From positions 124,001 through 188,000 of the forward strand of contig CAVCMI010000015.1 of the NCBI GenBank assembly GCA_963603365.1: DNA of 64,000 nt, in the 5' to 3' direction. This document shows, piece after piece, positions 34,054 to 42,347 of the stretch. Within the stretch, counting starts at the first letter, position 1. The number at the start of each line of letters is the position of its first letter. The translations under genes and the position numbers were made by a program. A model generated the notes under the pieces. That model saw only the letters and a list, made by a program, of their open reading frames with translations, ran no database searches and was not told the origin of the DNA. This stretch comes from F23-D06 sp963603365 (GTDB lineage Bacteria > Bacteroidota > Bacteroidia > Bacteroidales > WCHB1-69).

Positions 34054-35583
34054 TTAGTTTTCGTTTGCGAAAAAGGTGTTTATCTCTTCCATATCATCAA
34101 AATGATGCTTCTGGTGATTGATTTCCTGATAGTTCTCGTGTCCCTTCCCGGCAACAAGCAGCACGCCGCCGGGTTTCAACAACATACAGGCAGTCTTGAT
34201 AGCCTCGCGGCGGTTTTCGATGATGAGAATGTTTTTCTTTTTCTCTTCGGGCACTCCGGCGAGCATATCGTTGAGAATGGCGGCCGGGTCTTCAGTCCGC
34301 GGATTGTCGGAGGTGAACACTGCCCGTGTGCTGTATTGGCAGGCAATGCCAGCCATCTCCGGCCGTTTGGTCTTGTCGCGATCGCCGCCGCACCCTACTA
34401 CCGTAATGATCTCGGCATCCTTGCCCGCGATCTCGCGAACAGTGGAGAGCACATTCTGCAATGCGTCGGGGGTGTGGGCATAATCCACGATAGCGGTACT
34501 GCCATCGCTGCGATGCCGTTGCTGAAAACGCCCCGAAGCGCTGTCCAACGTACTCATCTGGGTCAAGGCTTCGTGCCCGGGCATGCCTAAAAGCACAGCC
34601 GTACCGTAAATGGCCAACAGGTTGTAGGCGTTGAAGCGGCCGCACAGCTTGAAATATACCTCCTGTCCATTGATGCGCATTTGCAGTCCGTGGAAACAGT
34701 CGTTCAGAACCACCCCTTTGAAGTCGGCAGCCGTCTGCAGGCTGTATGTATGAATCCGGGCGCGGCAGTTCTGCACCATCACCATACCATTGCGGTCGTC
34801 AATATTGGTGAGTGCGAACGCATTTTTGGGCAGATGGTCAAAAAACGCTTTTTTTGCTGCGATATAGTTAGCGAAAGTCTTGTGAAAGTCCAGATGGTCG
34901 TGTGTGATATTGCTGAACAAAGCGCCGGCAAACTGGAGGCCGGCGATGCGATGCTGGGACACCGCATGGGAGCTGACCTCCATAAAACAATACTCACATC
35001 CCGCGTCTGCCATTTGTTGAAGCAGGCTGTTCAGTTCAATGGCATCAGGGGTGGTATGCGTGGCCGGCACCTCCTGCCAATTGATCTTGTTCACGATGGT
35101 AGACAGCAGCCCTGCGGGGTGGCCTGTCTGCATGAACAGCCGGTGCAGCAACGTCACGGTTGTTGTCTTCCCGTTAGTGCCCGTAATGCCGACCAGTTTA
35201 AGACGGCGGCTCGGGTGTCCGTAGAATGCCGAAGCCATGTTGCCGAGTGCGACTGTGCTGTCGGGAACCTTCACGAACGTGACGTCCTGGAAACTCGCCA
35301 CACCGCCTTCAGGCAGTTCCTCGCAAACCACGGCACGGCATCCTTTCTCAATGACCTGCGTGACAAACCTATGGCCGTCCGTCTGTGTGCCGCGCTGCGC
35401 TACGTACAGCGGACTTTCTCCTGGCAGCCCCGAGGCGGCAACCTTTCGCGAATCGAACGTCATCTCCGTAACATAAACCTCCGGGCTTCCGACAAGTTCG
35501 TATTGCTTCAGCGATTTCAAAAGTTCTGCTAACGGTTTCACTTCTTTACTGGTTTTATTGTTAGTGTCTGTTTTATTACTCAA
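34054..35583 (-). CDS. murE: UDP-MurNAc-L-Ala-D-Glu:meso-diaminopimelate ligase
   Basis: MurE adds the third residue of the peptidoglycan stem peptide. The 509 residues have the P-loop GITGTNGKTTT (132-142), ATHTTPDAIELNSLL, EVSSHAVSQHRI, VDYAHTPDALQNVL and, near residue 425, the DNPRTEDP motif that marks diaminopimelate-adding enzymes. Its start overlaps the end of ftsI by 8 bases. Confidence 0.97.
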   Translation of the reverse strand: MSNKTDTNNKTSKEVKPLAELLKSLKQYELVGSPEVYVTEMTFDSRKVAASGLPGESPLYVAQRGTQTDGHRFVTQVIEKGCRAVVCEELPEGGVASFQDVTFVKVPDSTVALGNMASAFYGHPSRRLKLVGITGTNGKTTTVTLLHRLFMQTGHPAGLLSTIVNKINWQEVPATHTTPDAIELNSLLQQMADAGCEYCFMEVSSHAVSQHRIAGLQFAGALFSNITHDHLDFHKTFANYIAAKKAFFDHLPKNAFALTNIDDRNGMVMVQNCRARIHTYSLQTAADFKGVVLNDCFHGLQMRINGQEVYFKLCGRFNAYNLLAIYGTAVLLGMPGHEALTQMSTLDSASGRFQQRHRSDGSTAIVDYAHTPDALQNVLSTVREIAGKDAEIITVVGCGGDRDKTKRPEMAGIACQYSTRAVFTSDNPRTEDPAAILNDMLAGVPEEKKKNILIIENRREAIKTACMLLKPGGVLLVAGKGHENYQEINHQKHHFDDMEEINTFFANEN

Positions 35584-37864
35584 GATAAAGTTTCACAGTC
35601 CGGTTTTTCGTGTCGCACACCTGTGCTCTCACTGTCCCTCTTCCGTGGACAGCAACTTTATAGCCGGCCCTTGTCAATGAAGTCACGGCATCTGAGGCGA
35701 TCATATTCTTCACATTCGGGACACCCTCCACCGTCGAAGGTTTCAGCGTCTTGACAACGGGTATGTATCTCGGGGTTTTAGCGTTGTTTGCAGAGGTTTT
35801 CTCGCGGGTCATCGAAAGAAATTGCGCTTGGGTATCATACGCCACCGTATCGTAGCCCATATTATGGAGCAGCACATTGAAATAGCGTTTATTCACCGGG
35901 CTGTTGAAGTATGCCGGTTTCACCGGATACTCGGCAATACTGTGCATTGCACTGAAATTATTGGTATTCATAATGTTCCGTGCAATTTTGGAGAACACGT
36001 CCACGGCAACCTCGCTATGCTGGGGCACGTTGTAGATATAGACAATCGCCGTGTATTTAGGTTTTTCTTTTGGAAAATAACCGCAAAAAGAGACCGCATT
36101 GCGGTTATAATTGTAGGCTTTGGCTTCGGCGTCCCAGATGTCGCGCGTGCCGGTCTTCCCCGCAAACGGGCAAGTGGAATCCTTGAAGTGACGCCCCGTG
36201 CCGTATCTTCCCCACACGACACTGTCAAGATAACGGCGGGCCGTCTTCAGGGTCGATTCAGAAACAAAATGTTCTGTCAGCACCTCTGCCTCGTAAGTCT
36301 GCAGCGTGTCATAGTCGTTGGTGACATGTCTGACGAAGAGCGGGGCAAGCATTTTACCGTTGTTGGCAATGGCGTTATAATAGATAAGCGTACGAAGGAC
36401 GGGCACGTTGAACCCGGCACCGAAGCAGGTGGCATAATAGTTGTCAAAGCGTCCGTCGTTGCGGATGCCGGCGGGCATCAAATCGCCAAGCTGGGTATGT
36501 ATAGTGTCAAAGAAGCCGAACTTGGCAAGCTGCGCCCTATAGGAGGCGAAATTGCGCATGCCGTAGGCGTCAAAAATCATCGAGGCGATGCCGATGTTAG
36601 AGGAACGTTGGAAAATCTCATTGGAGTTGCCGTATGCCTCTCCGCGCGTCTTGCTGTCGCTTTTCGTATAGGCACGTTCGCTCCCCGACTTGTTCTTCAC
36701 CTTAAAGGTATGGTTGAACATCGGATAGAGTGCAGTATCTTTCTTGTTCTCGCCTTGTTTCTTTTCGAGGAATGCCAACAGAGAGGCCAACTTGAACGTT
36801 GAACCGGGCTCAACCTTTGCATTGAGGGCATATTCCATACTCTCGTTATAGAACGATCCGTCCTTGCTTGCGCGGCGCAGGTTAGAGACAGCCTTAACTG
36901 CACCCGTAGCGGTTTCCATAACAATCACGCAGCCCCATTCGGCGTTCAGTTCCTGCAATTTGCGCGACAGTTCGTTGTGTACAATGTTCTGTATCTCCAA
37001 ATTCAACGTTGTGTGGATATTATAGCCGTCCACAGGGTCAAGGCGCTCATTGAGCGGCACCACGGCATGGTTGAGTTCCAGGTACTTTTTGCTGCCTTTC
37101 TCGCCGGCGAGCACATTGTCCATATAGTATTCAAGCCCATAATGGCGACCCTCCGTGTTGAATCCCAGCGTCCGGCGGGCCATCTCCCCATACGGGTTGA
37201 TTCGTACGGGACAAGACACAAAGTTGAGGTAACGGCAGAACCTTACCGTATCCGTCACCAGCGAGGTCTTCTTGTCAAGCACCTTGCGCATAAGATACGG
37301 GCGGTTTTTTAGGAATGACGTGTCGATGGAGGTCACCCACAATTTCTCGTTCCACACCTTGACGGGTATAATCGTGGCATATTGCCTTTTTTGGTAGTTC
37401 TTAGTGAAAACCGAATAGTAGTGCCTTTCGGTGTATTTGGGATAACGGTCCTTGAACTGTTTGTAAAAATCGGCAGAAAGGCTTTTGAGAATGTTATCGA
37501 CCTCAGCGTTAGAATATTTCGGAGAAGCATACTCTTTAGCGAACTGTTTCCCGTCGAAGGCTATCTCAAAGACCGTGTAGTTGCCCGTCAGCAGGCGGCC
37601 GTGGTCGTCGTAGATCTCACCGCGCTGCGGACGCAGGGTGTTGGCTTTCACATAGCAATTGCAGGACGTGTCGAGGTCGGCCTTCTGGCTGTCAACTGTA
37701 AGGTCTATGCAATTGTCGCCGGTACCCTTGGCAAGCGACCGTTCAAAGACAGACAGGTAGAGGATCTGTCCGAGGCACGCAATTCCTAAAAGCAGCACAA
37801 AAAAACGCACTATCGTCATCCTGACGGCATTGACCTCGCTCTTGCTCTTCCCTTTATTTTCCAT
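35576..37864 (-). CDS. ftsI: Penicillin-binding protein FtsI with PASTA domain
   Basis: FtsI is the septal transpeptidase. The 762 residues have one N-terminal membrane helix (MTIVRFFVLLLGIACLGQIL), a dimerisation region, and a transpeptidase domain with EPGSTFKLAS (nucleophile Ser near 354), SSN near 421 and FAGKTGTRD near 566. A single PASTA module closes the chain (PNVKNMIASDAVTSLTRAGY). It overlaps the ftsL-like gene by 11 bases and murE by 8, so the genes are probably translationally coupled. Confidence 0.96.
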   Translation of the reverse strand: MENKGKSKSEVNAVRMTIVRFFVLLLGIACLGQILYLSVFERSLAKGTGDNCIDLTVDSQKADLDTSCNCYVKANTLRPQRGEIYDDHGRLLTGNYTVFEIAFDGKQFAKEYASPKYSNAEVDNILKSLSADFYKQFKDRYPKYTERHYYSVFTKNYQKRQYATIIPVKVWNEKLWVTSIDTSFLKNRPYLMRKVLDKKTSLVTDTVRFCRYLNFVSCPVRINPYGEMARRTLGFNTEGRHYGLEYYMDNVLAGEKGSKKYLELNHAVVPLNERLDPVDGYNIHTTLNLEIQNIVHNELSRKLQELNAEWGCVIVMETATGAVKAVSNLRRASKDGSFYNESMEYALNAKVEPGSTFKLASLLAFLEKKQGENKKDTALYPMFNHTFKVKNKSGSERAYTKSDSKTRGEAYGNSNEIFQRSSNIGIASMIFDAYGMRNFASYRAQLAKFGFFDTIHTQLGDLMPAGIRNDGRFDNYYATCFGAGFNVPVLRTLIYYNAIANNGKMLAPLFVRHVTNDYDTLQTYEAEVLTEHFVSESTLKTARRYLDSVVWGRYGTGRHFKDSTCPFAGKTGTRDIWDAEAKAYNYNRNAVSFCGYFPKEKPKYTAIVYIYNVPQHSEVAVDVFSKIARNIMNTNNFSAMHSIAEYPVKPAYFNSPVNKRYFNVLLHNMGYDTVAYDTQAQFLSMTREKTSANNAKTPRYIPVVKTLKPSTVEGVPNVKNMIASDAVTSLTRAGYKVAVHGRGTVRAQVCDTKNRTVKLYLE

Positions 37865-38264
37865 CTTTCCGTTTTTTGGAGAACAAGCGGCGCCTTTCGG
37901 GACCTTCGCGCTTTACCCTGATTGTATAACTATGTTTTTCTTCCATCACATAGCCCTTCTCCTGCATCTTCCGGATCAGGATCTGGTTTTCCTCGTACGG
38001 TATAAACTGGTTGTTGGCCTTAAGATGGCTGAGTTCTGACTTGTACTCATTTTCGAGTTTCGCAATTTTCTGTTTTTTCTCCTTAATGCTCTGTTCGCTC
38101 ACGATGGTAAGCATCGTCAGCAGCAGCAGCACGGCGACGTAGAAATACCATGGGCGCATCTGTTTGCTCAGAAGATACTCTCCGCCGAAAACGTCTTTCA
38201 GGACATCCGGAATCCCCCGTTTTCCCTGCCGTTTCTCTTCACTGTTTTGAGAAGTCGATTTCAT
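37854..38264 (-). CDS. ftsL: FtsL-like division protein
   Basis: The 136-residue protein has a basic cytosolic N-terminus, one membrane helix (WYFYVAVLLLLTMLTIV) and a short coiled coil (IKEKKQKIAKLENEYKSELS), the FtsL layout. FtsL links FtsQ/FtsB to the FtsWI synthase. Sequence identity to known FtsL is low, so the call rests on topology and on its position between rsmH and ftsI, both of which it overlaps (26 and 11 bases). Confidence 0.82.
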   Translation of the reverse strand: MKSTSQNSEEKRQGKRGIPDVLKDVFGGEYLLSKQMRPWYFYVAVLLLLTMLTIVSEQSIKEKKQKIAKLENEYKSELSHLKANNQFIPYEENQILIRKMQEKGYVMEEKHSYTIRVKREGPERRRLFSKKRKDGK

Positions 38265-39174
38265 GAGGATTAACGGTTATTTTTTCGGCGATCCGCAGTT
38301 TTGCGCTGCGGGCGCGCACATTGGTTGATATCTCATCTTCGCTTGCCGTTATCACCTTGCGGCTCACGACCTTGAACGGGGACAGCGGATTCCCGAAGAA
38401 ATCCTTTTCCACGATGCCTGTCACATTGCCGGCACGCATAAAGTTCTTCACTGCCCTGTCTTCGAGCGAGTGGTAGGAAATTACCACCAGCCTGCCGCCC
38501 GTGTTGAGGGCATCGGCCGTCTGCCGCAGGAATGATTCCAGTGCCTCCATCTCCTTGTTCACCTCGATACGGATTGCCTGGAAGATCCTTGACAGGCATT
38601 TGTTCTCCTTTCCTTTCGGGAGACATGGTTTCAAGGATTCAACGAGTTGCAAAGTTGTTTCAAGGGGTGACTCGGCGCGGGCTTTCACAATTTGGCGTGC
38701 AAGATGCCGCCCCGTAGGCAACTCTCCGTAGTCATAAAAAATCCTGGCGAGCTCTGCCTCTGCATAGTCATTCACGACATCTTTTGCCGACATGCCGTTC
38801 TGACTGTTCATGCGCATGTCGAGCAAGCCGTCCTTAGCGTACGAGAAGCCGCGTTCCGGCGTGTCAATCTGGTGCGAAGAGACCCCCAGGTCTGCCAAAA
38901 TGCCATCCACAGGATAAGCCTTGTAATACTGCAAGAAGCGGGTCAGGTTCTTGAAATTGGACGGAACAAACTGGAAACGGACGTCCTCGATGAGGTTACG
39001 GCGGCTGTCGGCATCCTGGTCGAAAGCAATGAGCCGTCCATCGGAATTCAGCCGGCTGAGGATGGCACGCGAATGCCCGCCTCCGCCAAATGTGACATCC
39101 ACATAGATGCCGGACGGATTTACCACCAGCGCATCTACAGAGTCCTGCAACAGGACCGGATTATGATAACTCAT
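38239..39174 (-). CDS. rsmH: 16S rRNA (cytosine-1402-N4)-methyltransferase
   Basis: RsmH (MraW) methylates C1402 of 16S rRNA. The 311 residues begin MSYHNPVLLQDSVDAL and contain the SAM motif YVDVTFGGGGHSRAIL, GILADLGVSSHQIDTPERGFSY and VISYHSLEDRAVKNFM. It overlaps mraZ by 14 bases and the ftsL-like gene by 26. Confidence 0.97.
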   Translation of the reverse strand: MSYHNPVLLQDSVDALVVNPSGIYVDVTFGGGGHSRAILSRLNSDGRLIAFDQDADSRRNLIEDVRFQFVPSNFKNLTRFLQYYKAYPVDGILADLGVSSHQIDTPERGFSYAKDGLLDMRMNSQNGMSAKDVVNDYAEAELARIFYDYGELPTGRHLARQIVKARAESPLETTLQLVESLKPCLPKGKENKCLSRIFQAIRIEVNKEMEALESFLRQTADALNTGGRLVVISYHSLEDRAVKNFMRAGNVTGIVEKDFFGNPLSPFKVVSRKVITASEDEISTNVRARSAKLRIAEKITVNPHEIDFSKQ

Positions 39175-39646
39175 CGAAAACCTCCTTTTCTGCCAGAAAA
39201 TGCCCCGAATGAATATCTTCGTTCAATTTTTCCAAAGCCTCCGGCGTCATGTCGAATTTCTCGTGGTATCTGCTGCAGTTCCATATCTCAATTCTGCCGT
39301 TGTCCAGCAACAGCACAATCTCTTTCTCTATAGAATACTGCTCCATCAACGGCTTCGGTATGACTATGCGGTCCTGCGAGTCACATTCCAGATACGCCGT
39401 GTTCCGCAGAAAGGCATTCCGGTACTGCTTCACGATGGTGAGATTGCGGTTCAATGAGTTCATATATGCCATCTGATCCCCGTACGACTTCTCTGACCAC
39501 AACATAATGTGCTCTCCGAAACCGTGCGTGACATAGAAAGCCTTTCTCTCGTCTTCGGGCAATGACTTGAGCAGCGCAGCAGGCAATTTCAGCCGTCCGC
39601 TCTTCTCAATGGACACCTCCCAATAACCGTAATCGAAACTTGGCAT
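39161..39646 (-). CDS. mraZ: Division/cell-wall cluster transcriptional regulator MraZ
   Basis: MraZ has two AbrB-like half-domains and in other bacteria represses its own dcw operon. From MPSFDYGYWEVSIEKSGRLKLPAAL the protein has 161 residues; the second half-domain is seen at LECDSQDRIVIPKPLMEQYS. The in-frame codon at 39700 lies upstream of the promoter box and is rejected. It is the first gene of the operon. No clear MraZ repeat operator was found upstream. Confidence 0.94.
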   Translation of the reverse strand: MPSFDYGYWEVSIEKSGRLKLPAALLKSLPEDERKAFYVTHGFGEHIMLWSEKSYGDQMAYMNSLNRNLTIVKQYRNAFLRNTAYLECDSQDRIVIPKPLMEQYSIEKEIVLLLDNGRIEIWNCSRYHEKFDMTPEALEKLNEDIHSGHFLAEKEVFDELS

Positions 39647-39668
39647 GTTAAAAGATACTTTCAGAGAG

Positions 39669-39676
39669 CAAAAATA
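39669..39676 (-). promoter_or_regulatory. Bacteroidota -7 box for the dcw operon
   Basis: TATTTTTG on the minus strand predicts a start near 39662, 16 bases before the mraZ ATG. Confidence 0.5.
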
Positions 39677-39985
39677 AAAATTTTTTCTCCCTCTTTCCAT
39701 ATAAACGACAAAAAGTTTTCAACAACCAGAAAAATGATTGTAACTTATTGAATTTCAAGATGGAAATTTATGGGAATTATTTTATGAAATTATAGTTTTG
39801 AAGATTAAAATGTTGATAACCCGACAATTAATGACAATATACACCTTTATTATAATATACTATTGACAGTTAAATATATACATCCTAATATGGTCGGCAG
39901 TCATTGCATTATGCATTGAACCTTTCGCACAGAACCGGAATTATCAGGAAAAAAATGGAAAAATAAGGAATGTACATTTCTTTTG
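39677..39985. other. AT-rich divergent spacer between dcw operon and DUF5103 gene
   Basis: About 310 bases, clearly richer in A and T than the genes on either side, with many short A and T tracts and no convincing open frame, RNA gene or long repeat. It presumably carries the upstream control sequences of both units. Confidence 0.4.
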
Positions 39986-39993
39986 TACTTTTG
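39986..39993 (+). promoter_or_regulatory. Bacteroidota -7 box for the DUF5103 gene
   Basis: TACTTTTG predicts a start near 40000, 15 bases before the ATG at 40015. Confidence 0.55.
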
Positions 39994-40014
39994 TGCCTTG
40001 ATAAATATGCCGCA

Positions 40015-41298
40015 ATGAAATACTGTTTTCTACTCTTAGCGCTGAGCCTGACATGCCTTGTCTCAAAAGCGCAGCTTGACGTGTCACATATTGATTTGTC
40101 CGACAAGGTCTATGTTTCCGGCATCAAGAGCGCCACAATTCTGCCATCAGGCAAAATTCACGGCGAGCCCGTGGCCCGTCTCGGCGGAGGGCAAGGGCAG
40201 CTGACCTTGACATTCGACGACCTTGAGTCGGAGGACCGCTATCTCAAATACACTTTCATCCACTGCACGCACGACTGGAAGTTGTCGGACATGAGCCCGA
40301 TCGAGTACCTCAACGGTTTTTTGGAAGACGAGTTCACGGACTACACCTACTCGTTCAACACCATTACCCGCTACATCCGGCACAGTCTGGACTTCCCGAC
40401 CGCCAACATGAGTTTTTCGCGTTCGGGCAACTATATCCTGTTCGTTTACGACGAAACGCCCGACCGCCCCGTGCTCACCAGACGCTTTATGGTCACGGAG
40501 AGCGATCCTTTGCCCATCGTGGGCAACGTGCATGCCGCTTCGGATGTCAGCCGCCGTTTCACCGGCCAGGAGGTTGACTTCACCATCTATGCCGGCAGTC
40601 TCGGCATCCGGAACCCGGCCGCAACAGTACACGCCACCATCAAGCAGAACGGCCGGTGGGACAACGCCATCGTCGGGCTGACATACCGTTCCGGGCACTC
40701 CGGCGAACTGGACTTCGACTTCGACGACGGTCGCAACACGATGGACGGCAGCGCCGAATTCCGCACCTTTGACATCAGCACCCTCCGCTCAAACGCCGAC
40801 CGCATTGTAAGCATCACCTTCGCAAACCAGGAAAACCAGGCATACGTGATGCAGGACGAAGCGCGCCCGTTCGGCGCCTACGAAAGCCGCAGCACCATGA
40901 ACGGCGACTGCTTTTACCGCAACCGCGACTTGGCAAACGACTGTTCCGAAGACTATGTGAACACCCATTTCACGTTAAGCAGCACATTCCCGTTCGACAA
41001 AGGCGACGTCTATGTGTTCGGCAAACTCACCGACTGGTCAATCCTGCCAGAGGCCAAACTCAAGTACAACGAGAATCGGCGGTTTTGGGAAACGGCGTTC
41101 CCAATCAAGCAGGGAATGTACAACTATCAATATGTTTATGTACCGCACGGCAGCCGCACCATTGACGCCACATTCATCGAGGGGTCTCATTACGAAACGC
41201 ACAATAACTACACCGTTATGGTCTATTACCGCGAAGAGGGCACATCGTACGACAAACTTATCGGGCTCAAGACCCTCCAGATGGGAGAAAAGGACTAA
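40015..41298 (+). CDS. Secreted DUF5103 family protein
   Basis: The 427-residue protein has a signal peptide (MKYCFLLLALSLTCLVSKAQ) and the DUF5103 features: IHCTHDWKLSDMSPIEYLNGF near residue 80, a beta-rich middle, and a C-terminal segment (GDVYVFGKLTDWSILPEAKL...FPIKQGMYNYQYVY) resembling a carbohydrate-binding CBM48/AMPK fold. Function is unknown; periplasmic or surface location is inferred. The start at 40015 is placed after the promoter box and gives a clean signal peptide; in-frame 39970 does not. Confidence 0.8.
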   Translation: MKYCFLLLALSLTCLVSKAQLDVSHIDLSDKVYVSGIKSATILPSGKIHGEPVARLGGGQGQLTLTFDDLESEDRYLKYTFIHCTHDWKLSDMSPIEYLNGFLEDEFTDYTYSFNTITRYIRHSLDFPTANMSFSRSGNYILFVYDETPDRPVLTRRFMVTESDPLPIVGNVHAASDVSRRFTGQEVDFTIYAGSLGIRNPAATVHATIKQNGRWDNAIVGLTYRSGHSGELDFDFDDGRNTMDGSAEFRTFDISTLRSNADRIVSITFANQENQAYVMQDEARPFGAYESRSTMNGDCFYRNRDLANDCSEDYVNTHFTLSSTFPFDKGDVYVFGKLTDWSILPEAKLKYNENRRFWETAFPIKQGMYNYQYVYVPHGSRTIDATFIEGSHYETHNNYTVMVYYREEGTSYDKLIGLKTLQMGEKD

Positions 41299-41717
41299 AT
41301 CTTACAACACACTGAATGACACACAAATGAGAAACGGCTCTCTTGTCGTGTCTGAGGTGTTACTCTTCATTAAGCAGAAAAACGGCAAAATAAGGGTAGT
41401 TCTCACCATAGATATTGAACTCATTTGAGAAATCATTACACCGAAATTCCCATTTGAGGGCTGATTTCAGCGTCTAACGCGAAGAACAGTTGCGGCAGAA
41501 GCGAACTAACGTTGTTTGTATGTTTTTCTGTATCATTGTTTTACATCACCATACGGAAAAACAGCAAAAAGAGTTGCAGAATTAAAAAATAATCAATATT
41601 TTTATGCGCCTGTTTCTGCCCCGTCTGCCCTATCTGTCCTATCCTGCGGAAGTAAGAAGAATAACAATTGTAAACAGTGAAAGTTCCTTTTTATTAACCA
41701 CTTAATACTTTAAAATT
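41299..41717. other. Intergenic region without a supported gene
   Basis: It holds a 33-codon open frame at 41327-41428 (MRNGSLVVSEVLLFIKQ...) with no recognisable family or strong start context, so it is not called as a gene. The 3' part is AT-rich. No tRNA-like structure, repeat or clear promoter box was seen. Confidence 0.4.
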
Positions 41718-42113
41718 ATGTTACGAACAAATCGCGGGATGGTGAAGTATATCCTTCTCTCCCTTATCACCCTCGGAATTTATGGTATCGTCGTCCTGTC
41801 GCACGTTTCCGAAGAAATCAATCAAGTTGCATCTCCGAGAGATGGGAAACACACAATGCATTATTGTTTGGTGTTCTTTATTTTTAGTTGGCTGACCTTA
41901 GGCATCGTCCCTCTTGTATGGTCACACAGGCTTTGCAACAGAATCGGGGATGAACTTCATGCCCGAGATCTTCCTTTCAATTTAAGTGCAGGTACTTTTT
42001 GGGGGTGGTGCTTCTTTGGCTCATTGATTTTAGTTGGGCCGTTCATTTTCTACTACAAATTCTTCAAGGCAATGAACCTTGTGAATGCCGACTACAACCA
42101 AAAACGTGCATAG
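41718..42113 (+). CDS. DUF4234 membrane protein
   Basis: The 131-residue protein opens with MLRTNRGMVKYILLSLITLGIYGIVVL, the DUF4234 pattern, and has three hydrophobic helices (about 9-27, 48-66 and 92-112). Function is unknown. It stands alone between the DUF5103 gene and a terminator. Confidence 0.8.
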   Translation: MLRTNRGMVKYILLSLITLGIYGIVVLSHVSEEINQVASPRDGKHTMHYCLVFFIFSWLTLGIVPLVWSHRLCNRIGDELHARDLPFNLSAGTFWGWCFFGSLILVGPFIFYYKFFKAMNLVNADYNQKRA

Positions 42114-42183
42114 AACGATTCCGGGCTATTGTAAATTTCTTTTTTACTACTTCTGTCCGCTGAGTTCTGAAAAGCACTGACCT

Positions 42184-42225
42184 CAAGCCCGAAGCCCTTT
42201 AAAATAGGACTTCGGGCTTGTTTTT
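42184..42225 (+). terminator. Terminator after the DUF4234 gene
   Basis: CAAGCCCGAAG (42184-42194) pairs with CTTCGGGCTTG (42210-42220) around a 15-base loop and is followed by five T. Confidence 0.82.
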
Positions 42226-42347
42226 CCGGACAGTTAGCGCCTTTTCGGGCGCAGGCGTTTGTTTGGACTCCTGAACAATTTTTACCGGTCTTTTCAAGAG
42301 AGGCTTAGCCGTTTACGCAATACTTGAGCGTTTGTTCCCTCTCTTTC

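Noticed and set aside
35576..37864. Possible elongasome PBP2 instead of FtsI
   Set aside because: Position between the ftsL-like gene and murE in the dcw cluster and the PASTA tail favour FtsI.
41327..41428. 33-codon open frame after the DUF5103 gene
   Set aside because: Short, no recognisable family, no promoter box or convincing ribosome-binding site.
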